A program made the position numbers and the translations under genes. From Halomonas sp. (GTDB lineage: Bacteria; Pseudomonadota; Gammaproteobacteria; Pseudomonadales; Halomonadaceae): 64,000 nt of DNA. The DNA lies in contig NZ_DRFS01000006.1 in assembly GCF_011050415.1 (NCBI RefSeq), positions 181,539-245,538 on the forward strand. Direction: 5' to 3'. The notes under the pieces were generated by a model that was not told where the DNA came from, did not search any database, and was given only the letters and a program-made list of their open reading frames with translations. Positions 50,111 through 59,901 of this stretch are shown one piece after another. Each line of letters begins with the position of its first letter. Position 1 is the first letter of the stretch.

Positions 50111-51319
50111 TTAAAAGCAGGTCGCCAAGTGCTCTTTAACGTTTAATTGATCGTCGACAAGCAGCAGCTGGCGCCATTTATCAAACGTCAGGCAAGGGTG
50201 CGAGGCGCCAAAAGCAACGATATCACCCACTTCAATACCCTGGGCCTCTTCTGGAAGTCGCACGAAAGTGTGCTGATCCATGATTTTAGTCACTTCCCAA
50301 CCAGTGACTGACAAAGGTTGCGAAATCTCACCGCCCTCCCGGTAGCGGCGCAGGGGGATAGGCAGCTGGTCGTAGCCAATATCGCGCTTACCCAGCGCCA
50401 CAATGGCAAGCCCAGGCTCAGGCAGTGACTGCACCTGGGCAAACACCTCTAGCGCAGGCTCAAGCCCCTGGTTCAAATCAGGTCGGCGCGCCATGACTGC
50501 GCTCTGCGCTTCACGATACAGGCCATGGTCGTGAACCACGTAGCAGCCAGGGCGAAGCACCGGGGTAAATCGCCCCTGCAGCGGCGCCCCACGGAAAGCT
50601 TCCGCGATCACGTCATACCAAGCTGAGCCGGAGGCTGTCACGATGGGGTTGGGCTCAGAGAAACGCTGAGCGGTCTCAAGCTCCACGGCAACATCCACTA
50701 AATATTGTGCATACGCACGAATACCTGATTCAGGATTATCGCCGTGAACCACCCCTTCATAGCCTTCAAGCCCCGCTAATGAAAGTGCAGGCTGTTCAGC
50801 AATCGCCTCCGCTAGCGAAACAATCTCCTGCTGATTACGACAGCCACAGCGGCCACCCTCTACGCCGACCTCAATAAGCACCGATAGCCTCAAGCCCCTT
50901 TCAGCAAAGAAGCGCCCCAGCTGCCGCACGTTCTCCTGGCTATCCACCACACAGTAAAACGTAGCGCCCTGCTCAATCAGACTGGCGATGATGGCCATAT
51001 TGGCGTTGCCGACCAGTTGGTTGGCCATGAGCAACCGGGTAACGCCATGGGCGAAGGCCGCACGACACTGCGGGGCAGTCGCTAAGGTGATTCCCCACGC
51101 CCCCGCCTGAAGCTGACGGTGGAAAAGCGCCGGGGTCATGGTGGTTTTGCCATGAGGTGCCAGACGGGCGCCATGAGCTTCAGCGAAGCGCTGCATCCAC
51201 TCTACGTTATGGGTGAGCGGGTCTTCATACACGACCGCCGCAGGCAGGCTGACACCCGACAGTACATTGGGCACCAGTTCGACACTCCCCTTATCCACCG
51301 TTAACGACGTCGTTTGCAT
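50111..51319 (-). CDS. PLP-dependent D-amino-acid deaminase / D-threonine aldolase (DSD) family protein
   Basis: Alanine racemase-like N-terminus with APHGKTTMTPALF (PLP Lys); C-terminal FGASHPCLTFDKWR. Confidence 0.85.
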   Translation of the reverse strand: MQTTSLTVDKGSVELVPNVLSGVSLPAAVVYEDPLTHNVEWMQRFAEAHGARLAPHGKTTMTPALFHRQLQAGAWGITLATAPQCRAAFAHGVTRLLMANQLVGNANMAIIASLIEQGATFYCVVDSQENVRQLGRFFAERGLRLSVLIEVGVEGGRCGCRNQQEIVSLAEAIAEQPALSLAGLEGYEGVVHGDNPESGIRAYAQYLVDVAVELETAQRFSEPNPIVTASGSAWYDVIAEAFRGAPLQGRFTPVLRPGCYVVHDHGLYREAQSAVMARRPDLNQGLEPALEVFAQVQSLPEPGLAIVALGKRDIGYDQLPIPLRRYREGGEISQPLSVTGWEVTKIMDQHTFVRLPEEAQGIEVGDIVAFGASHPCLTFDKWRQLLLVDDQLNVKEHLATCF

Positions 51320-51360
51320 TCGCCCACTTCCTCTCTGTTTCTGTTTAAATAAAATTAATC

Positions 51361-51411
51361 ATGTTAGTTATTTTCACAACTATTGACTTCAAGTTAGAAA
51401 CTAACATATTT
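51361..51411. promoter_or_regulatory. Candidate RpiR operator and promoter region in divergent intergenic region
   Basis: Perfect 9-bp inverted repeat ATGTTAGTT (51361-51369) / AACTAACAT (51399-51407) overlapping TTGACT (51383) and a CATATT/ATATTT -10-like box. Confidence 0.55.
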
Positions 51412-51441
51412 TTTAAGTGAGGCAACCATCAGGAGTCCACG

Positions 51442-52305
51442 GTGAGCCAAGAAATAGACATTTTGTCACGCATTACCACTGATTTTGCCGCGCTGCGCGA
51501 CGCAGAAAAGAAAGTTGCGGAGCTGATATTCGCTGATATTGAGTTTGTTACCGAAGCCAGCATTGGTGATATTGCCCAGCGCGCCGGGGTGAGCGACGCC
51601 AGCGTCACCCGATTTGCCCGCGCTATCGGCTGCACTAACGTACGCGACTTAAAAACACGCTTAACCCGTGCCTTGGCCGCTGGCCGTCGTTTTATTCAAG
51701 AGGCAACGCCAGAAGACAGCTCAAGCGTGGTGTATGACATTGCCACCCAAACCCTGGCACTTAACCGTGACTTGCTCGCCCAGGCCGACGTAGCAGGCGC
51801 GGTTGAACAGTTGGATCAAGCCCGCCAGATACTAGTGTTTGGTGCTGGCGGCGGTTCTAGCATGCTAAGCCAAGAATTACAGTTTCGTTTGGTACGCCTT
51901 GGTTATGCGATCAGTGCTTACCCGCAAGCACTGCTACCCCGCATGGTGGCATCAACTCTTGACCCCGAAGATGTCGTGGTTGTGCTCTCTGCCACCGGCT
52001 ACACCCCTGAGATGGTGGAGTCTGCACAAATTGCCAGACAGTACGGCGCCAAGGTGATCGCCATCACCGCGATGAATTCTCCATTGGCCGCAACATCCGA
52101 CATCGTGCTGCCGGTGACCTCCCGGGAGACCGACTTTATTTTCCATCCTTCCGCCTCCCGCTACGCCATGCTCGCCGTTATCGATGTGCTGGCACTTGAA
52201 CTTGCCATGCGCCATCGCGAGCGTTCGCGTACCAAATTGCGCCGACTCAAGCTGAGCCTCGATGACCATCGCGGTGGCGACAACCGCCAGCCGCTAGGAG
52301 ATTAA
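51442..52305 (+). CDS. MurR/RpiR family transcriptional regulator
   Basis: SIGDIAQRAGVSDASVTRFARAIGC HTH; SIS domain VFGAGGGSSMLSQELQFRL. Confidence 0.92.
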   Translation: MSQEIDILSRITTDFAALRDAEKKVAELIFADIEFVTEASIGDIAQRAGVSDASVTRFARAIGCTNVRDLKTRLTRALAAGRRFIQEATPEDSSSVVYDIATQTLALNRDLLAQADVAGAVEQLDQARQILVFGAGGGSSMLSQELQFRLVRLGYAISAYPQALLPRMVASTLDPEDVVVVLSATGYTPEMVESAQIARQYGAKVIAITAMNSPLAATSDIVLPVTSRETDFIFHPSASRYAMLAVIDVLALELAMRHRERSRTKLRRLKLSLDDHRGGDNRQPLGD

Positions 52306-52306
52306 G

Positions 52307-53791
52307 ATGGTTTACGACCTGTTAATTCGTAACGCCAATGTGCTGGATGGCTCAGGCGCTGCTCATTTCCGTGCCGATGTGGCTATTCAAGGCGAGCGTA
52401 TCTGCGCTATCGGCACCATGCCCTATGCCACCGCAACAACAATCATCGACGCCGAAGAGCGCTATTTAGCCCCAGGCTTTATCGATGTTCACACCCACGA
52501 CGATACCAATGTGATTCGTGCCCCCGAGATGCTGCCAAAGCTGACCCAAGGGGTAACCACCGTCGTCGTGGGCAACTGCGGCATCAGCGCAAGTCCGGTC
52601 ACACTCACAAGCGAAGTACCCGACCCAATGAACCTATTGGGTAACGTAGAAGACTTCCGCTACCCAAGCTTCGCCGCCTACGCCAACGCGGTAGACGCCG
52701 CCCAACCAAGTATTAATGTCGCCGCCTTAGTAGGGCATACCAGTCTGCGCAGCCAGGTAATGGATAGCTTTGCCCGCCCCGCTTCCGCAGAAGAAGTCGC
52801 CAAAATGGAAGCCCTGTTACGTCAAGCGCTAGAGGAAGGTGCGCTGGGGCTGAGTTCAGGGCTTGCCTACCGTAATGCGATAAGTGCACCGACTACCGAA
52901 ATGGCCCCTCTGGTGGCGGCCGTTGGGGAGTCAGGCGGGGTCTATACCACCCACCTGCGTGATGAGTTTGCTGGCCTGCTGGAGGCCATGGACGAAGCCT
53001 TTACCACCGCTCGGGATGGGCAAGTACCATTAGTGATCTCGCATCTTAAGTGTGCAGGCGCAGGTAATTGGGGCGGCGCGGGCAAGGCGCTGAGTAAATT
53101 AGAAGCCGCCGCTCAGCATCAACATGCCCACTGCGACTGCTACCCCTACACCGCAGGCTCCTCCACCCTCGACTTAGGACAGGTAACGGACGAGATTGAG
53201 ATAACGATTACCTGGTCGACCCCTCACCCAGAGCAGGCGCGTCGCCCACTAAAAGAGATCGCCGCCGAGTGGAATGTGCCACTGCTAGACGCCGCCCGGA
53301 AGCTACAGCCAGCGGGGGCGGTTTACCACAATATGAGCGAAGCGGATATGCAGCAGGTATTAGCGCATCCGCTCTCCATGGTGGGCTCCGATGGCTTGCC
53401 GAATGATCCGCACCCACATCCGCGCCTGTGGGGAGCATTCCCACGTGTGCTGGCTCACTACAGCCGCGACTTAAAGCTAATGCCACTGGCCGAAGCGGTG
53501 CGCAAGATGACCAGCCTCTCGGCGGCCAATTTTGGCCTAACCGATCGCGGTGAGATCCGTATTGGCGCCTATGCAGACCTCACCCTGTTTGATCTCGCGG
53601 TGCTGGAAGATACCGCCAATTACGAGACCCCCATCGCGGCCGCTAAAGGCATCGATCTGGTGGTGGTGAACGGCAAGATCGCCTATCACCAGGGTGCTAT
53701 TAGCGACCAGCGCGCTGGCCGAATGCTACGCAGAACAGAACGTATTTCTCATACCACTTCTTTTACATCCAACAAGGAGCAAACCCCATGA
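52307..53791 (+). CDS. N-acyl-D-amino-acid deacylase (D-aminoacylase)
   Basis: APGFIDVHTHDDTNVI, GNCGISASP, MVGSDGLPNDPHPHPRLWGAFPRVL. Confidence 0.93.
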   Translation: MVYDLLIRNANVLDGSGAAHFRADVAIQGERICAIGTMPYATATTIIDAEERYLAPGFIDVHTHDDTNVIRAPEMLPKLTQGVTTVVVGNCGISASPVTLTSEVPDPMNLLGNVEDFRYPSFAAYANAVDAAQPSINVAALVGHTSLRSQVMDSFARPASAEEVAKMEALLRQALEEGALGLSSGLAYRNAISAPTTEMAPLVAAVGESGGVYTTHLRDEFAGLLEAMDEAFTTARDGQVPLVISHLKCAGAGNWGGAGKALSKLEAAAQHQHAHCDCYPYTAGSSTLDLGQVTDEIEITITWSTPHPEQARRPLKEIAAEWNVPLLDAARKLQPAGAVYHNMSEADMQQVLAHPLSMVGSDGLPNDPHPHPRLWGAFPRVLAHYSRDLKLMPLAEAVRKMTSLSAANFGLTDRGEIRIGAYADLTLFDLAVLEDTANYETPIAAAKGIDLVVVNGKIAYHQGAISDQRAGRMLRRTERISHTTSFTSNKEQTP

Positions 53792-54180
53792 GTATTACTC
53801 GATACGGCACCGAAGGCGGTGTGGGAACCGGTGGCCAAAAACTGCCCTTTGCCCGCGCCGTTGAAGCCGGTGGCTGGCTTTACGTCTCTGGCCAAACGCC
53901 TATGACCAATGGCGAAGTGGTTGAGGGCGGCATTGTTGAGCAGACCCGCCTCGCCTTCGACAACTGCCTGGCCATTATGCAAGAAGCCGGTTACGGCGTT
54001 GAGGACGTTGTGCATGTCACCACGGTGCTGACCGACGCGCGCTACTTCACCTCGTTTAACAAGGTGTTCAAGGAGATCTTTGGCGACAACCCACCGGCGC
54101 GTATCTGTAGCGTTCAAGACCTGGTGGTGGATTGCAAAGTAGAAGTTGATGTGAAGTGTTACCGCGCCGATCGCGCTTAA
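53788..54180 (+). CDS. RidA family protein
   Basis: WLYVSGQTPM, NCLAIMQEAGYGVEDVVHVTTVLTD, PPARICSVQDLVVDCKVEVD. Confidence 0.92.
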   Translation: MSITRYGTEGGVGTGGQKLPFARAVEAGGWLYVSGQTPMTNGEVVEGGIVEQTRLAFDNCLAIMQEAGYGVEDVVHVTTVLTDARYFTSFNKVFKEIFGDNPPARICSVQDLVVDCKVEVDVKCYRADRA

Positions 54181-54200
54181 ACAGCCAATTTTAAGTACCA

Positions 54201-54234
54201 AAAAAAGCGCCGCGCCCCGGCAAGGGCGCAGCGC
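54201..54234 (-). terminator. Terminator-like hairpin oriented on the minus strand
   Basis: GCGCcGCGCCC (54207-54217) / GGGCGCaGCGC (54224-54234); minus-strand reading is followed by a T-run (plus-strand A-run 54201-54206). Confidence 0.45.
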
Positions 54235-54336
54235 CAGATTACCGCGCGATTAGGATAAAAAAGCCTCGCGGCAATCGCTTCCATTGCCTATTTCCAGCCG
54301 CGGCAACGGCCGGATAAACAACGACAAGAGGTTAAC

Positions 54337-55836
54337 ATGAACAGTCAAATATTCCTCGTCACCTTCGTGCTCTATATTGTCGCAATGATTGCCTTTGGAT
54401 GGTGGGTTTCAAGGCATAAGCGCGGCAACGGAGATGACTTTCTACTCGGCGGGCGAAGCGTTCCACTCTTTCTCACCGTGGGAACCACCGTGGCGACGAT
54501 GGTAGGCACCGGCTCCAGCATGGGTGCCGTCGGATTTGGTTATGCGAATGGTTGGGCAGGCGCTTTGTACGGTATTGGTGGCGCGGTTGGGGTGCTGTTA
54601 CTTGCCGTCTGCTTCTCCTCAGTACGTAAGCTGCGCTTTATGACCATGAGTGAAGAACTCGCCTACTACGTCGGCGCGAACCGGCTGGTGCGCAATGTGG
54701 TCGCGCTGCTGATCTATATCGCCTGCATCGGCTGGCTGGGCGCCCATATTCTCGGTGGTGGCCTCTACCTTTCCTGGATGGCGGGTATTGATCTAACCAC
54801 TGCGCGCATTTTGGTTGCGCTAGGCTTTGGTATTTACTGTGTCGTAGGCGGTTACTTCGCGGTTATCTGGACCGACACCATTCAAGCGGTGGTGCTGTTC
54901 GCAGGCTTTATTTTGATGGCCATTTTGGCACTAGTGGAAGTTGGCGGCTTCTCAGGCCTGACCGCAGGTATGGATGCGGGCGCCACCAGCTTTCTAGGTA
55001 TCGGTCAAATTGGTGCACTGCCAGCGCTATCATTAGCTGCTGTTATTGCCATTGGCGTATTGGCAACACCCTCTTTTCGCCAACGCATTTACTCGGGCGA
55101 ATCGGTTGGTTCGGTGCGCCGTTCGTTCTTAATCACTGGCGTTCTTTATCTAGGCTTCTCAATTATTCCTGCCATTATCGGTATGGCCACCCACGCGCTT
55201 AATCCCGGGCTTGAAAACAGCAACTACGCCTTCCCTTTTCTAGCCACTGAAATCATGCCGCTAGGGTTGGGTCTGCTACTGTTGGTAGCGGGCCTCTCCG
55301 CGACGATGTCCAGCGCAAGCTCCGATGCGATTGCCGGGGTTTCTACCCTGATTCGCGACTTGTATGTACTGGCAACGGGACGCACGCCGTCAGCGCGCAA
55401 CGTAGTACGCTTCTCGCGTATCGCCCTAGTGGCAACGATCGGTCTGGCGCTGCTGTTCGCACTGGCCTCAGACAATGTCATCACCTACATCACCCGCATG
55501 ATCTCAACGATTCTATCAGGGCTGTTTGTGAGTGCCATGCTCGGTCGCTTCTGGCCCCGCTACAACTGGCAGGGCGCTATCGCAACGCTTATTTGTGCGT
55601 CAGCCACCTCCTTAACGATTATCGCCAATAGCGATTGGACAGCCTTCTGGGGCAACCCAAGCATCCCCGCGGTACTGGTAGCACTGCTAGCGGGTGTGGT
55701 GGTGAGTCTAGTAACGCCCGCTTCCCGGGTTACCTCTGAGCAGGCGCTAGCGATTCTTGACCAAGAGCGCCAGCGTATGGAGCAAGTGCCTGAACCGACA
55801 CTGACCAGTGCTGAAGCGCCCTCTGCGCCTCGCTAA
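54337..55836 (+). CDS. Sodium:solute symporter family protein
   Basis: About 13 TM segments; SRHKRGNGDDFLLGGRSVP, GLSATMSSASSDAIAGVSTLIRDLY. Confidence 0.92.
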   Translation: MNSQIFLVTFVLYIVAMIAFGWWVSRHKRGNGDDFLLGGRSVPLFLTVGTTVATMVGTGSSMGAVGFGYANGWAGALYGIGGAVGVLLLAVCFSSVRKLRFMTMSEELAYYVGANRLVRNVVALLIYIACIGWLGAHILGGGLYLSWMAGIDLTTARILVALGFGIYCVVGGYFAVIWTDTIQAVVLFAGFILMAILALVEVGGFSGLTAGMDAGATSFLGIGQIGALPALSLAAVIAIGVLATPSFRQRIYSGESVGSVRRSFLITGVLYLGFSIIPAIIGMATHALNPGLENSNYAFPFLATEIMPLGLGLLLLVAGLSATMSSASSDAIAGVSTLIRDLYVLATGRTPSARNVVRFSRIALVATIGLALLFALASDNVITYITRMISTILSGLFVSAMLGRFWPRYNWQGAIATLICASATSLTIIANSDWTAFWGNPSIPAVLVALLAGVVVSLVTPASRVTSEQALAILDQERQRMEQVPEPTLTSAEAPSAPR

Positions 55837-55856
55837 TCGTTAGCCATTACTTCGCA

Positions 55857-55890
55857 AAAAAGCCCCGCTGATTTAATCAGCGGGGCTTTT
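55857..55890. terminator. Bidirectional Rho-independent terminator between symporter and uxuA
   Basis: AGCCCCGCTGATT-T-AATCAGCGGGGCT with A-run before and T-run after. Confidence 0.92.
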
Positions 55891-55893
55891 CTA

Positions 55894-55945
55894 TTTTGAA
55901 GAGCTTTTTTGAAGAGCAGGTTTTGAAGAGCCGTTTTTAAAGAGC
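55894..55945. repeat. Four tandem ~14-bp repeats TTTTGAAGAGC(nnn)
   Basis: TTTTGAAGAGC at 55894, 55907, 55921 and TTTTAAAGAGC at 55935; overlaps uxuA 3' end. Confidence 0.75.
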
Positions 55946-57136
55946 AATGGCTTGATAGGTTATCTCCGTTAACTGCCTCACCGCTAGCTCCACACCGCGC
56001 AGTTCGGCCAAGCCGCGCAGGCGTCCGTAGAGTGGGTAACCGGGCGCCGTGTTGCGCTGTTGATCATCAAGCAGCTGATGGCCGTGATCAGGACGTAGCG
56101 GCAAACGCGCCCCGCCCTCACGCTCCCGGCGCCGCTCTTCATCGACTAGGGCATGTATCACCCCCACCATATCCACATCGCCAGCCAAGTGCGGCGCCTC
56201 GTGGAACGAAAGCATATCCGCTTCACGCTTCGTAGCGCGTAGGTGGATAAAGTGAATATGCGGGGCAAAATGGCGGGTCATGGCCACCAAATCATTGTCT
56301 TCACGAACGCCGTAAGAGCCCGTGCAAAGCGTTAAGCCATTGGCGGGGCTAGGCACAAGATCAATAATCCACTGGGCATCTTCGCGAGTCGAAACCACCC
56401 GGGGCAGCCCGAGCAGTGGTCGTGGCGGGTCATCAGGATGAATCGCCATACGAATGCCTACTTCTTCCGCGACCGGAATCACCGCCTGAAGAAAGTAGCC
56501 TAGGTTCTCCCGCAATTTAACGGCATCAATCTCGGCGTACTCTTCCAATACCGCGCGAAACTGTTCAAGGGTGTAGTGCTCCTCTGCCCCAGGCAGCCCT
56601 GCGATCAGCGTATTAACCAGCTTGTCACGGCCAGCGCTATCTAGCCCCTCAAGATAGCGGCGCGCTTGTGCTTGCTCCTTGGCGCTGTACTCGGTCCCTG
56701 CCGCGGGTCTATTGAGCAGGTAAAGATCAAAAGCAGCAAACGCGGTTTGGTCGAAGCGTAGCGCCAAGGCCCCATCTGGCAGCGCATACATCAGATCCGT
56801 GCGCGTCCAGTCCAGCACCGGCATAAAGTTGTAGCAAACGGTGTCGATACCACAGGCCGCCAAATTGCGCAGTGTCTGGCAGTAGGTGGTGATCAGTGCA
56901 TCCCGCTCGGGCAGGCCTTTTTTGATCGACTCATGTACCGGCACGCTCTCTACCACCGACCATCTCAGGCCAGTGGCTTCGATCATTTGCTGTCGCTCAC
57001 GGATCGCCTCAACCGACCATACCTGATCATTAGGCACCTCATGCAGTGCCGTAACGATACCGGTGGCGCCTGTCTGACGAATCTCTTCAAGCCGAATAGC
57101 ATCGTTAGGGCCAAACCAGCGCCAAGTATGCTCCAT
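55937..57136 (-). CDS. uxuA: Mannonate dehydratase, UxuA type
   Basis: [47 protein letters not shown]; start set at 57136. Confidence 0.94.
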   Translation of the reverse strand: MEHTWRWFGPNDAIRLEEIRQTGATGIVTALHEVPNDQVWSVEAIRERQQMIEATGLRWSVVESVPVHESIKKGLPERDALITTYCQTLRNLAACGIDTVCYNFMPVLDWTRTDLMYALPDGALALRFDQTAFAAFDLYLLNRPAAGTEYSAKEQAQARRYLEGLDSAGRDKLVNTLIAGLPGAEEHYTLEQFRAVLEEYAEIDAVKLRENLGYFLQAVIPVAEEVGIRMAIHPDDPPRPLLGLPRVVSTREDAQWIIDLVPSPANGLTLCTGSYGVREDNDLVAMTRHFAPHIHFIHLRATKREADMLSFHEAPHLAGDVDMVGVIHALVDEERRREREGGARLPLRPDHGHQLLDDQQRNTAPGYPLYGRLRGLAELRGVELAVRQLTEITYQAIAL

Positions 57137-57149
57137 GGGATCTCCTCTT

Positions 57150-58649
57150 TTAGTTGCGCTCAAGCGCCGCGAGCGCCCCATCCAATCCGTCTTGGGTCAG
57201 CGTTAGATACGCCGCTAGGACGGACTGAGCAAACGCTTTATCCGCTGCCAAAGCGCTAGGCACCACATCGTCCATGGCTAAAAAAGCAGCGACCAACGCA
57301 CTGGCATCGGCGCCATGGGTGTGGTGTAAATCGGCAAAGCGCTTGGCTAGCGGGTCATCGACGGTATAGCGATTTCCCGATAGATCTTCGCCTAGTGTGT
57401 AGCGAATCCAGGCAGCCACTCCCAACGCTACACAGGAAGATAATTGCCCTGCGGCGCTGCGTTTGAGCGTGCCGGAAAGCCAGCGCTGCGGAAGCTTTTG
57501 GCTGCCATCCATGGCAATTTGCTGCAGGCGATGGCGCAGGCTGTCATTGGCAAAACGTACCAGCAGGGAGTCAGCGTAAGCGTCTAAGTCGATGCCTTTC
57601 GGCATTTCAAGCGTAGGTGCGGCCTCTTCAAGCATATAGCGGCGCAATAGAGCGCGAAGCTTGGTGTGATTTACACCGTCATAAACTGTTTCGATACCTG
57701 CGATCGCGCCAAGATAGGCAAGCAAAGAGTGGCTGCCGTTGAGCATACGCAGCTTCATGGTTTCAAACGGCGCCACATCGGCCACCATCTCAACGCCCTC
57801 CACTTCCCAGCTTGGGCGCCCCATGGGGAAGTTATCTTCCACCACCCACTGAGAGAAAGACTCGCATACCACCGCATTGGAATCATTAACCCCCAGCGCC
57901 GTCAATCGCTCGAAATCCACGTCGGTCATGGCAGGTACGATGCGATCGACCATACTGCAAGGGAAGGCAACTTCACTGGCAATCCAGCTCGCCAGAGATG
58001 CATCGCGCTGCTCAGCCAGTTGGATCACCGCCTGGCGTGTACGCTTACCGTTATCCGGCATGTTGTCGCAGGAGAGCACCGTAAAGGGGGCGATGCCGGC
58101 TTCGCGCCGTCGAGCTAACGCTTCCACGATTAGCCCTGGCGCGGTACGCGGCTGTAGGGGCGAGGCGATATCGCCGATGATCATCGGATCATCAACTCTT
58201 AACTCACCGCTGGCTGGATTTAAAAAATAGCCCTTCTCGGTCACCGTTAAGGTCACCATTCGTGTATCGGCGGAAGCCATTCGCGCTAACATTGCTTCTC
58301 GGTCACGGCCCCAGCTATCCACACTATCGTCCTCACTATTTCCAGAGCTATCACGGCCAGAGAACAACGTCTCTTCGATCACGCCAATTTCGCGCAGCGT
58401 AACGCTGTCGCTATCGGTGTACTCGGCTACCTGATAACGGTAGTTAGCATCACGCAGGCTATCAACCAAACCTACGCTTGAGCGCAAGTTCGCGCTACAT
58501 ACGCCCCACTCACCGTCGTTGCTGCGCTGTCGATAGCGCTCTAAATATACTGCTTGGTGGGCTCGGTGGAAGGCGCCCAGGCCCAAGTGGACAATCGCTA
58601 TTTTACTCGCTTGCTTGTTTGATGACGGAAAGTGTTCAACGTTCGGCAT
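57150..58649 (-). CDS. uxuB: Mannitol dehydrogenase family protein, probable fructuronate reductase
   Basis: [48 protein letters not shown]. Confidence 0.9.
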   Translation of the reverse strand: MPNVEHFPSSNKQASKIAIVHLGLGAFHRAHQAVYLERYRQRSNDGEWGVCSANLRSSVGLVDSLRDANYRYQVAEYTDSDSVTLREIGVIEETLFSGRDSSGNSEDDSVDSWGRDREAMLARMASADTRMVTLTVTEKGYFLNPASGELRVDDPMIIGDIASPLQPRTAPGLIVEALARRREAGIAPFTVLSCDNMPDNGKRTRQAVIQLAEQRDASLASWIASEVAFPCSMVDRIVPAMTDVDFERLTALGVNDSNAVVCESFSQWVVEDNFPMGRPSWEVEGVEMVADVAPFETMKLRMLNGSHSLLAYLGAIAGIETVYDGVNHTKLRALLRRYMLEEAAPTLEMPKGIDLDAYADSLLVRFANDSLRHRLQQIAMDGSQKLPQRWLSGTLKRSAAGQLSSCVALGVAAWIRYTLGEDLSGNRYTVDDPLAKRFADLHHTHGADASALVAAFLAMDDVVPSALAADKAFAQSVLAAYLTLTQDGLDGALAALERN

Positions 58650-58659
58650 TGTTTGCTCC

Positions 58660-59871
58660 TTACCAGTGCCACAGAGTGCCATCTTCCAACCGGTTCACCG
58701 GCAGGCTGGCACGCTTGTAGGGGTACTGCTTGGCTAACGCCTCATCGATATCCACGCCGTGCCCTGGGGTTTCGCCAACAATAAAGTGGCCATCGACAAA
58801 CTGGTAATCATGGGAAAACACCGTATCCACTATCGCTTCGTGGGGCATATGCTCCTGAATACCAAAATTAGGAACCCAGGTATCAAAATGGATCGCGGCG
58901 CCTAAGCACACTGGAGATAGGTCCGTCGCGCCATGAAAACCGGTGCGCACATGGTAAAGCGAGGCTAAATCAGCAATTCTGCGCACATGGGTAATGCCAC
59001 CACCATGGCTAAGCGGAGTTCGAATATAGTCAATCAACTGCCCTTCCAGTAGCTCACGATAGTCATGTATCGAGTTAAACACCTCGCCCACCGCTAACGG
59101 TGTGGTTGAGTGCTGTCGAATTAGCCGGAAGCTCTCCTGGTTCTCAGCGGGCACACAATCTTCCAGCCAAAACAGATGGTAAGGCTCAACTTCTTTAGCC
59201 AGCCTGGCTGCTTCAATGGGCGTCAAACGGTGGTGAACATCATGCAGAATATGTATATCGTCACCGAACTGATCGCGTACCGCGGCAAACAGTTTAGGCA
59301 CATGATTCAGGTATTTTTCAGTACTCCAGACATTCTCGCTGGGCAGCTCTGCATCGGCGGGTTCGTAACGCTCCCCGTCCTTTTTGGTAACACCATAAGT
59401 GGTGGGAATGCCCGGCACCCCCGCCTGCACCCGAACCGCCCGGTAGCCAAGTTTTAGATGTTTTTCGACCTCGCTGAGGCAGGCATCGATGTCCTTACCG
59501 GTACAGTGGGCATAGGTCATCACCCGCTCACGGCTTTTGCCCCCCAGCAGCTGATACAGCGGCATACCGGCCGCTTTCGCTTTGATATCCCATAGGGCTA
59601 AATCCACTGCCGCAATGGCCGACATGGTGACCGGCCCCCGCCGCCAGTAAGCACCGCGATAAAGAAAGTGCCAGATATCTTCAATGCGGCTGGCATCGCG
59701 GCCAATGAGGGTCGGCAGCACATGCTCTTCCAGGTAGGCGACCACCGCCAGCTCGCGGCCATTTAAGGTGGCATCACCTATTCCATAAACGCCTGACTCG
59801 GTAACAATTTTAAGCGTGACAAAGTTGCGGCCTGGAGACGTTACAATTAAATATGCATCGCTAATGATCAT
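58660..59871 (-). CDS. manD: D-mannonate dehydratase, enolase-superfamily ManD type
   Basis: [17 protein letters not shown]-like N-term, [45 protein letters not shown]. Confidence 0.88.
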   Translation of the reverse strand: MIISDAYLIVTSPGRNFVTLKIVTESGVYGIGDATLNGRELAVVAYLEEHVLPTLIGRDASRIEDIWHFLYRGAYWRRGPVTMSAIAAVDLALWDIKAKAAGMPLYQLLGGKSRERVMTYAHCTGKDIDACLSEVEKHLKLGYRAVRVQAGVPGIPTTYGVTKKDGERYEPADAELPSENVWSTEKYLNHVPKLFAAVRDQFGDDIHILHDVHHRLTPIEAARLAKEVEPYHLFWLEDCVPAENQESFRLIRQHSTTPLAVGEVFNSIHDYRELLEGQLIDYIRTPLSHGGGITHVRRIADLASLYHVRTGFHGATDLSPVCLGAAIHFDTWVPNFGIQEHMPHEAIVDTVFSHDYQFVDGHFIVGETPGHGVDIDEALAKQYPYKRASLPVNRLEDGTLWHW

Positions 59872-59901
59872 GGTAAATCCATCACAGGAAGTAAGAAAAA
59901 A

